From Formicarius rufipectus (Eukaryota > Chordata > Aves > Passeriformes > Formicariidae): a stretch of DNA of 64,000 nucleotides. The notes under the pieces were generated by a model. The model ran no database searches and had not been told where the DNA came from. It worked only from the letters and a program-made list of their open reading frames with translations. This document shows, in pieces, positions 55,711 to 64,000 of the stretch. How positions within the stretch are numbered: position 1 is the first letter of the stretch; each line of letters opens with the position of its first letter. The translations under genes and the position numbers were made by a program. The stretch covers positions 1,494,719-1,558,718 of the forward strand of contig VXAU01000750.1 of assembly GCA_013399695.1 (NCBI GenBank), given 5' to 3'.

Positions 55711-58700
55711 CCGCTTCCAGAACCACATCAAGCAAAGCATGCTGCACAGCAAAGCTTGCAGAGAACTGCCACAACATGTGTTCCCACTGTAATCAAGTGA
55801 CCAAAAAAAAGAAGGGAATAAAACAAAACAGTGAAGCAGCAGCAGTACAACAATCACTGGCTGTACACAATGAATAAATGCGAACACAACTGAGAACAGG
55901 CTACACCTCTACACAGTGGCAGAAGGCAACTCACCACTTTTGGCTCCCCAAGCTCCAGACAAAGAGGCAATCCTCAGTCTTCAGAGATAATCTATTTTTC
56001 CAGGCTAAACTTAGCCCTGTAGGGGAAATCCCACTTGATACCCAGCAAGTCTAGATCACTATGTAAAAGTGATCACATGCATTCTGATCTGACTGGTTGA
56101 AGTTTTCACATTTTATTATTCTTTTTCTATTTCTGGGAGGTGGAAAGAAGGAATGAAAGGAAAACAATTATTGTGAAATTTTACATATTGGTCACCAACT
56201 GCCAAAGAATTAGTGTTCCTAGATGCTGGCCTAGATGCTTGCCCACAGAGAGTCATGGTGATCCCCCCACATACGCCCAGATGGGATGCATTCCGTAGGT
56301 CTGGCTGACAGGAAGGGAGGAAGCAAACAAATCCTGTCCCTTTTCAGCATGCACGATGGCACACCTGCTCAGATTATCCTAGCAAACTACTCATCTCACA
56401 CAGACCGCCAAAATTGCTAATGCTCTACTCTCTGCTGTTTTCAGCTGCTCTAAAAAATAATTTTATTTATATAAAGTTGCCAGCCTTAGCATGCAGATAA
56501 CCAGGTGAAATTTAACAGATGTGACATGCAAGGTCCCAATGAGACTAAATGGTTTATTGATCCTTCCCAGTCCTAAACATTATGAAAGCCAGACCTTGTG
56601 TGCACAGCAGACAGATCTGAATTATGATGAATCCCCAGGTGAAAACAACAATTGTGGCTAATGACAACTGGGGGGGGTGGAGGTGGCTAAAAAAAAAATA
56701 AAATCAATGCAATATAAAATAATTTCCACTTTAAGTAATTTCATTTGACTGAGCATGCAGCCAGATGCATCCCATAGAGTTTGAGAAGCTCTTTACTGCC
56801 TGTATACTTACAGGACTACATGCAGAAATGTGTACCATCAGGGGGAATTCATAAACCACTGAGTGTCCCATGCTTCCTCTAATGACACTCATCAAATTCA
56901 AATATCTGAGCCACAGCCAGAGGCACAGGGGACAGCAAAAGACCTTGCATTTTTCTGAATATATGCCAGTTTGGTTTGGTTCCAGGTGTGCAAATTAAGT
57001 AAAAAAAAAATAAAATTAAACCAAAACAAGACAATTTACACACACATTTTCCTTGCTCCTCTTTTGAGATCACTCAAGCCATGGACTGCTCTTGCTGCAT
57101 TTGTGCAGTATCAAGCATGACAATGTGCTGGTCATAGCAGGAATCCCCAAGGCCTAGTGTAATATATGTAATGAGTAATAATGCAGCCTCCTGCTGTTTC
57201 CTGAGTCTCTAGCTGCTGCGCTGACCTTCCTCCCTGGATGCTGCACATGTCAGCTGGCTCCATTTGCTTCTGGAATTAGCATTAAAATGGTAATCCTCAG
57301 AGATTGTGCTACAGCCAGAGCAATGACAATGGAGGTTTTTAAATAATTACCAGGGGAGTTTCACCGTGTATTTTAAAAAATACAGCAATTTTCCTATGAA
57401 CATACCAAACAAAGCTAAAACTTACGGCTTTCTTTAAAAATAATGAAATAAAAGATTACTTTTAGAAATTTGTGCCAGGAGATATATTTCTCCATCTCCA
57501 CCTCTTGTTGCCAGGACAGCCTGTGGATGCATTTCTTAGAGCAATGCCATTAACCAGATTTTATTGCGAGTGTATCTTAATTAAAAGAATAAATGTTTTT
57601 CCTTTCTAAAATAACTGCAACAGACATGAAAATTCCTGCACTCTTTCATCGGATTTTAAAATAAAAGGCTAAATTAGTTTGAAAATCTGATCAGCACTTC
57701 TAAGACAGGTGGAAGGAACATAATACTTGATAAAAAATAATTTTCAGGTACTGAAGTGATTGGCTAATGAAATTTTGCACAGGCACTGCATCTTGGAGGA
57801 TTCCTGTCATGCTGGATGTCAAAGCTGTTACACGATAAATCTAATTCCTTCTGTTGAACCAAACTGCATTTCCTACATTTGTATTGCCTGCCCTTTACCT
57901 GAAACTCAGTAGGAAATATTGTCACAACAGATTTGTAAGGCCATGTGAAAGTTCAGGAAGAAATAAGATTAAGAAATAGCACACAACACAGCCTGCAAAA
58001 TAAAAGCTTTCTTATTGTTCTAAGATGAATCTTATTGTTTAAAACCCTGAAATCAAGCTTGAACTCTACATTTATAGGGTTTTTTTTCCTGAACATATAT
58101 ATATATATATGAACCATGTATTTAGATTCTTTTTTATATATTTATAATGTGCAGAAAGTAAAAAGGAAATATACTAAAATTGCACTAAAAGTTAGTTAAC
58201 AATTTAAAGAAATGCAGTTAAGTACTGCACTTTCTGTATTTTTTAAACATCACCCTAATTATGTTTGCAGCATGTTAAACCACTATTGCCTACTTAAGCA
58301 GTGACAAAGATTGATATTTCTAGTTTAAAAAAAAAAAATAAAAGTATGACCTCCAAACAGAAAGAAAAAGTTCAGTTGTTGAAAGCTGTAGTTGGACAAA
58401 TTCAGTCCAGAAAACAGAGAACAGAGTCCATAGTCGAGGAATGTAGTAGATTCTCCCTCATTTTAAATCTTTTAATTAAGACTGGATGCCTGTCTTAAGG
58501 ACATGCCTTAGCTCAACCACAAATTGTGGGCTGGATGTTGAAATTACTGAGTGAAATTCTAAGGCCTGTGCTATCCAGGAGATCCATTTCTGGTCTACAT
58601 CTGTACTGAGATGAAAGGCACTCTAAAACTAAGCAGCACTTAATCTGATTTCAGTGAATTCTGAAGTCAATGCATGCTCTCAAGGGTCAGAAGGAAAGAA

Positions 58701-59345
58701 AGGGTGCAGGCACACAGACTTCAGTCCCTTTCTTCTACATTAACAGGGTAATTTACCTTTCTTGAAAAACAACACTATTCTGACTGTAGTAGTAGTGCCT
58801 GTGCTCTGGAAAATATGCCAGTTCATTAGAAAAACTAATTTACAGTATTTTTAAGATAGGAATATATTACTTGATTTGTCAGTGTGCCATTCTAACAGCA
58901 TCTCAGCTTACTAGTCTGCCATTCTGTACAACAGCTTAGAGTAATATTGATACCATTAAAGACCAAGGGATTTTTACCACTTTAAATACCTACTTGCAGG
59001 TTGCATTTTCTTTTCCACTACACAAAACATAATTAAAATAGATTTCTAACAAATGCACACATAAAACATTTTCTGTGACGTGATGCAAAGGTTATCATCT
59101 GTTTGAATACAGTGCTGAGTGTGCTACAGAGAGAACATTCCACACAGCTCGAAAGGATCTCAACAAACTAATGAGAATTTAAGGGTACCAATAAAAAAAT
59201 TATTTAAGGTCTTAGAGCAATGGTTATGAAGACAAAATGACAATACGAAGTGGAACTACCATAAAAACTGTCTCTGGGTATCCAGGGTAGAAAAGAGAGA
59301 GTTTACTTACACCACAAAAGTACAGTAGCCTTTATTTACACCAAG
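55711..59345 (-). other. ROBO1: ROBO1 intron, mostly unremarkable
   Basis: AT-rich intron with an AT dinucleotide run at 58095-58110. A minus-strand open frame at 55690-55887 starts with a hydrophobic stretch, but it has no recognisable homology or proper exon boundaries and is probably chance. Confidence 0.6.
58095..58110. repeat. AT dinucleotide repeat
   Basis: Eight AT units in a row. Confidence 0.9.
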
Positions 59346-59351
59346 AGACAC
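59346..59351. repeat. Target site duplication, left copy, of solo LTR B
   Basis: AGACAC lies directly before the LTR's TG and is repeated at 60402-60407. Confidence 0.9.
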
Positions 59352-60401
59352 TGTTGGAACACGCATGTTGCAGGTTTTCAGACTAAGGAGTCAGAAGCAG
59401 TTTCCAAGACAGAGGTCTCACTGATAACGATGGAAGCTGCTAAATGACCTTGGTCAACAGTCAACTGAGAGGAGAACCTGCTAATATTCTGCAGAATGAG
59501 ACAAGTGAAGAGCTCTATTAATAAAGTTAAAATTAAGATAGATAAGAACTCTGTGAATTCACCAATTTTACAAAATATAACTTAGTTGGTAGTTAGCTAT
59601 AACTGTGTGTTGTTAGATAAGTTTTGATGGCGTGTATTAGTTTTAGAAATACTCATAATTGTATGTTAAGATAGTCCTTTCTTGTACTTTTGAGATCCCT
59701 GCGTAGTGGAACATAAAGATGCAAGAATGTAAACACTCTGGGCCCCTTAGTTCAGGAAAGATGTTGAGGTGCTGGAGCCAGTCCAGAGAAGAACAACGAG
59801 GCTGGTAAAGGGACTTGAGCACAAGTCCTATGGGGAGAGGCTTTGGGAGCTGGGGTGGGTTAGTCTGGAGAAGAGAAGGCTTAGAGGTGCCCTCATCACT
59901 CTCTACAACTTCCTAAAAGGAGGTTGTAGCCAGATGGGGTTGGTCTCTTCTCCCAGGCAACCAGCAATAGGAAAAGGGGGCAGGGGCTTAAGCTGCTCCA
60001 GGGGAAATTTAAGTTGGATATTAGAAAGAAATTCTTTACAGAGAGTAATCAGGCATTGGAATGGCCTGCCCAGGGAGGTGGTGGATTCACTGTCCCTGAA
60101 TGTTTGTAAACTGAGACTGAACGTGGCACTCAGTGCCATGATCTGGGAAAGGGACTGGAGTTGGATCATGGATTGGACTGGATGATCTCGGAGGTCTTTT
60201 CCAACCCAAATGATTCTATGATTGAAAAAAGCCTTTTCTGCCATTCCTGAACAGAATGTAACTTTTAGATGAAGAGGAATTAGAATAATCTCTCATTTTT
60301 GTTTTTGATGCAGTCAGGTTGTCTTACTTAACAGCTAAGGCTTATAAGCCTCACATATAAGACACTAAAAACTGTGTCAGTGCAAAAAGTTGTCAGTAAC
60401 A
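59352..60401 (+). mobile_element. Solo LTR of an endogenous retrovirus, copy B, split by a CR1 insertion
   Basis: Same family and orientation as the LTR at 6980-7535: it begins TGTTGGAACACGC, ends GTCAGTAACA and is flanked by a 6-bp duplication (AGACAC) different from that of copy A. Without the CR1 at about 59737-60224 it is about 560 bp, the same length as copy A. By eye the two differ at roughly one base in 15. The AATAAA of copy A is AATAAT here (60284-60289), so the likely polyadenylation signal is lost. No internal retroviral genes adjoin it. Class II affiliation is inferred from the 6-bp duplication. Confidence 0.9.
59737..60224 (+). mobile_element. CR1 LINE fragment nested in solo LTR B
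   Basis: It starts at TCTGGGCCCCTTAGTTCAGG, passes through the CR1 blocks GTCCAGAGAAGAACAACGAG and AAGTTGGATATTAGAAAGAA, and ends AACCCAAATGATTCTATGAT. Its ends are visible because the LTR sequence shared with copy A resumes on both sides (AACACT on the left, AAGCCTTTTCTGCC on the right). It carries the CR1 ORF2 C-terminal region, with an open frame at 59769-60185, and the 3' UTR. It is 5'-truncated and therefore not able to move by itself. It resembles the copy at 13855-14586 in its shared TGGGCCCCT...AGGAAAGA block. Confidence 0.93.
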
Positions 60402-60407
60402 AGACAC
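60402..60407. repeat. Target site duplication, right copy, of solo LTR B
   Basis: AGACAC follows the terminal CA of the LTR and matches 59346-59351. Confidence 0.9.
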
Positions 60408-61262
60408 TGAGCTCTGAACTGCAGCTGAGGACTCTCATCCATTATTGAACACTGGCCACGGAGCCTCCTGATTGCTGTGAGCCAGGTTGGGCTAACTCAG
60501 CACCACGTGCTGTGTATGTGGCTGCTCTGAGGTCCAGGGTCCTGCTATGAGTGGGCTGGTACCAGGCTGGCAGCTGCGGGCACCTCATCCCCAGTCAGCT
60601 GCCAGAAGGATGTGGAGCCAGGATAAGCAGCACCAGTCTCGCAGGGAAGGGCAGGCTCCTCCAGGGAAGACCTTGCCCACGTCAACAGCACTGCAGGAGC
60701 AAACAGCTCAGGATGACCTGTTCTCCCAGGTTAACCTCCCTCTCTGATTGCAGCCTCTGCTGCACTGGCAGGTGCTCACCTCTGTCCCAGACACTGCAGC
60801 CCAAAAGCCTCCTTTGCATCCCATCCATCCAGCATGTTTTGCTCTTGCTGCTTCCCATCTCTGGCCTCTGATTCTTTTGGTATCAAGTTTTGAAATACGC
60901 ACTGGAGCACAGAGAAAGGGAATCTGCTGCCTGAACAGAAGAACCATAAAGAGAGAGAACAAGGTTTAGGGGCTGTGCAAGTCCTGAGCCCTGGCCCAGC
61001 CTGTATGGACATGCCACCAGTAAAAGGCTGGCTGCACTTGGCAGCTTCTCAGCAACTGCCATGCCAGCACTGCCCTCAGCACTGGCAGCCCCTGCCAAAC
61101 ACAGCTCTGGACCCACGGCAGGGCTGCAGGCCATGCATAGCATCTCCTTCTTGCTGGCACACTCACTTTTCTGCAGCTAAGAACAGGTGGGGTGTTGGAA
61201 TATGGTCATTCCTCAAAAGGGCTCACTTACATAAAAAGCAAGAGAATCAAATGAACCAGAGC
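60408..61262. other. GC-rich, CpG-poor intronic segment
   Basis: From about 60430 to 61180 the base composition is clearly richer in G and C than the rest of the intron, yet CpG is scarce (about seven by hand count). Several overlapping open frames on both strands are side effects of the composition. No known repeat or exon was recognised. Confidence 0.55.
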
Positions 61263-61264
61263 AA

Positions 61265-61312
61265 GTGGGGGGAAAAAAAAGGGGGAGAGGGGGACGGGGC
61301 AGGGTGGGGGGA
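61265..61312 (+). repeat. G-rich tract with G-quadruplex potential
   Basis: Five G-runs of 3-6 bases separated by loops of 1-3 bases lie at 61281-61311, preceded by another G-run and an A-run. This satisfies the usual quadruplex pattern on the plus strand, which is the non-template strand's complement for ROBO1. Confidence 0.85.
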
Positions 61313-61331
61313 AGAAACTGCAAAATAATGT

Positions 61332-61354
61332 NNNNNNNNNNNNNNNNNNNNNNN
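61332..61354. other. 23-N assembly gap
   Basis: Unknown bases, about 20 bases after the G-rich tract. Confidence 0.99.
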
Positions 61355-63649
61355 TTTGTGGAAAGCTGCTCCAGTGAAGTGAAAGATGCACTGATGTTTA
61401 AGTAACTTAAGCATGAATTTCAGCACTCTTTGGGAAGTAACTGCATTGGTGATGGGACGATCAAACAAGTTTCTCTGCTCTGTGAGCCTTTGGAAGGAAA
61501 AGCACTTTATTTTAAAATGTTTACTTGCCAGTGCTATGACGCTATGACCTCTGATCATTCTTACATTACCAGCACCATTTCTCTACTCCTACTCAACTTT
61601 TAACTAAGATGTCAGAACTGTAATTTTCATCGATGAGTAAAAACGCAGTGCATTTTTAAATGGCAGAATTACTCATTAACTTCACAGACTCCCTTATCTA
61701 CTACTGAATGGCCATCCCTGAGCTGTCTAACTGAGATCGCCTTGGGGAGTTGCTCTGCTATCAGTTGAAGTCATAAAGTCTTTGAAGTTGTAACATCAAG
61801 TTAAAAAGAAAACACTGCCTCCAAGGAATTCTAATTACAGTATTTCATTTCCAGGAACATAGATTTATACTGACCCAATGCTTCAAGGTACACAGATCTT
61901 TTTCTTGTCATAGTGATAAATTAATAAATCAAAATATATGTTTTAAATGTTTCCCGGGTCAGAAGGTTTTAAACGTGTGGTAAAAAAAAAAAAAAAAAAA
62001 TCAAGGTCAGAAATCATCTCCTATAAAAGAAATTAAATTGTAATGAGGATTAAAAAGGAGGTCATTCATCCGCTTTGCAGTTCTATTTACAGTGTGTCTA
62101 GGTTGACTATTTACTAAATTGTGTATATGAACAGATTAATGGGAGTGGAAAAGGATACAATAAAATCAATAGCAAGAATGTCAGAAGTTTGGGTTACAGG
62201 TTTTCTACTATAGCTAAATAAAAAAACAGTTGAACAGGTTGTGTATATTTTTATTTATGAAAGGCTACTTAACCTTTACTTTTAACTACAGTCAGATAAT
62301 GGAAATATGCCTCTCTCTTTTCCTTTAATTTGGTAGCTCAGAAAACATTTTCAGCATTTTGGCTCTCTGAGGAAATTAAGAAAAAACAGTTCATTAAATC
62401 TCCAGCAATGGCTTTGTGTGGGCAGGTTCTAGTGAACAGAAATAAAAGTTCCCTGAGGGGAAAAAAAATAAATTAGTTTACAAAATTTTGTCCACTGACG
62501 TTAAAAAAAGTGATTTGGTGTCATATGCCTCACAATCAATTTTATAAATACGGTAGAAATTCAAAGAGCACTGAAGAAAACCCACACACCAGTAATCTAC
62601 ATTGTTTACCTTACAAGACGGCACTCTAATTTTTCTACAGGGAGCACTTAGTGTTAAATTATAAAGCAATAATTTTTTTTACATGAAAATCCTACTGGGA
62701 AATGATATAACCTGAGTATTACAGAGGCAGTATGTCTAACTGATTAATTGTACCAACTTCAGAATTCTGAGTTGCCTGTATTTAACCGACTGGGAAATGC
62801 ACATTTCATTGTATTTTTAATGCTGTATTAATCTCCAGGATTTCAATTTACCCAGACATTCAAATTAAACATTCTGGAATGGTGCAGTGATATATCTTAA
62901 AATTGTGTTAAAGATACTCCCTGCTATGAAAGCTTAAGTATTCATTAGGAATTCAGGTGCAATAGAAAGGATTGATTAATTAGAAGACAAAAGGTGCTTG
63001 GTTTTACTACTTTTTGAAAAGAAAAAAAGAAAGCAACAGGAGACAGTGGGATGTGCTTGGCTATAAGTTAGGTGCCACCTAACTTAAATGACACGTTTTG
63101 CTGAGCAAACCCAGCTCCCCAAAAATTCCATCTCACTTTCACTATTCTTCTGGTCTTAAAACTTCCATCAACTGTTCATTTGATTGTGTTTCTACAGGTT
63201 TAGGAACAAAACAGGTGCTCATGGACCCAGGTGTACATGGCCCACTAATCACAAATTCTCCACAAATTCTGACTTGAGCAGGTGGCAATGTTTACCAGCT
63301 ATGATACTATTCATATTATTGAGATATGCTCATGTGTACTTAGGAACTTAGCAATCAACAAAAAATATTTGAAGAGTAGTATTTCATAAAAGAATAGCAG
63401 AAAGAAGATCAACATGAACAGGAAATTTCCATCAGCTTTATGAAAACAATAGTCCCTTTCATGTCTCTCCCACACTGTTCTCTAAACTAAAGAATTCATT
63501 AAATATATCCGCATTTAATCCAACTCTGTCATTAATTTATAAACCCTAGTCGTCTCATGAAACTCCCTCAACACTTCCATCAATTAGTCTGGCATGGTTC
63601 TAGCTGGAGACGGAGCTTTGTCATCACCCTTCAGAAGAGATGTCAGCTA
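61355..63649 (-). other. ROBO1: ROBO1 intron, nothing recognised
   Basis: AT-rich intron with an A-run at 61982-62000 and no recognised exon or mobile element. Confidence 0.6.
61982..62000. repeat. Poly-A tract (19 A)
   Basis: An uninterrupted run of A in otherwise unremarkable intron. Confidence 0.9.
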
Positions 63650-63775
63650 GAGTTAGAAAGGGACCAGAAAAGGGTAACCTGAAAGTCAAGATGCATCTTC
63701 GGAGGAAAAGGAGGAGCAACAGCATTCTGAAGAATGGATAAGACTGAAAGGGAGACATGATAACAGGCCTTGTTT
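63650..63775 (+). mobile_element. Possible old CR1 fragment
   Basis: GGGACCAGAAAAGGGTAACC and GGGAGACATGATAACAGGCC resemble two CR1 ORF2 C-terminal blocks in the right order on the plus strand, but the sequence between them is too diverged to follow. It is probably an older CR1 copy. Chance similarity is not excluded. Confidence 0.4.
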
Positions 63776-64000
63776 GTGTAAAAATTCCACTCCTGTAACT
63801 TGGTAATGTATCAGAGACATTTCACTTTGTTAAACACTGCAAGCTTTACTTGTACCCAGCTATCTCATGTGAGATTTGGGAGCAGACCTGATAGGAATGG
63901 TTAAGAAAGGTTATCTAACATCTCCTGCATCCTATTATAAAGCATGGCTCATCTCACTTGCAGGTAAGTCAGACTCCAATGAAGAGCAAAATTATTGTAC
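63776..64000 (-). other. ROBO1: ROBO1 intron, nothing recognised
   Basis: AT-rich sequence running to the right edge, with no identifiable element. Confidence 0.55.

Noticed and set aside
55690..55887. Minus-strand frame with a hydrophobic N-terminus, considered as an alternative ROBO1 signal-peptide exon
   Set aside because: It does not resemble the known ROBO1/DUTT1 leader, shows no suitable donor at its end, and no Ig1 exon follows before the Ig2 exon in this window.
59769..60185. 138-codon open frame, plus strand
   Set aside because: It lies entirely within the nested CR1 and reflects the element's ORF2 end and 3' UTR, not a host gene.
6980..60401. One large provirus bounded by the two LTRs
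   Set aside because: The target duplications differ, the interval is 52 kb and it contains no retroviral genes.
60547..61328. Cluster of overlapping open frames on both strands
   Set aside because: Several frames are open at once because the block is GC-rich. None shows a domain, and they contradict one another.

Overview
The window is AT-rich, intron-dominated vertebrate DNA. Several CR1 non-LTR retrotransposon copies with the usual ATTCTATGAT-type 3' tail, and no primate or rodent repeat types, point to a bird. I cannot name the species. Only one piece of protein-coding sequence is supportable in 64 kb: a 158-bp internal exon on the minus strand (4455-4612) that encodes the first half of the second immunoglobulin domain of the axon-guidance receptor ROBO1. 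Everything else reads as intron on either side of it. Positions 1-4446 lie in the intron downstream of the exon, and 4615-64000 in the very long intron upstream, towards the 5' end of the gene. No other ROBO1 exon was found by eye.

Layout. 1-4446: intron with one C-tract interrupted by an N. 4447-4644: ROBO1 exon with good donor and acceptor sites. About 4955-5863: CR1 copy with a broken reverse transcriptase. 6974-7541: intact solo LTR with 6-bp target duplication. About 8119-8175: short CR1 tail. About 13855-14586: CR1 copy carrying a 52-bp tandem duplication split by a single N. 28318-28377: short CR1 tail. 45246-45340: T-tract running into an 80-N gap. About 55140-55710: a local CpG-rich island of unknown nature. 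59346-60407: a second solo LTR of the same family, with its own 6-bp target duplication and a younger CR1 nested inside. About 60430-61180: GC-rich but CpG-poor DNA. 61263-61354: a strong G-quadruplex-type G-run close to a second gap. Simple repeats are scattered throughout.

There is no operon-like gene cooperation to describe. The biology is one exon of a large neuronal receptor gene inside repeat-bearing introns. Both LTRs and the three long CR1 copies lie on the plus strand, antisense to ROBO1. I found no convincing new biological system. The points most worth checking are the CpG-rich island near 55.4 kb, the pair of related solo LTRs, and the duplication at 14.1 kb, which may be an assembly error.
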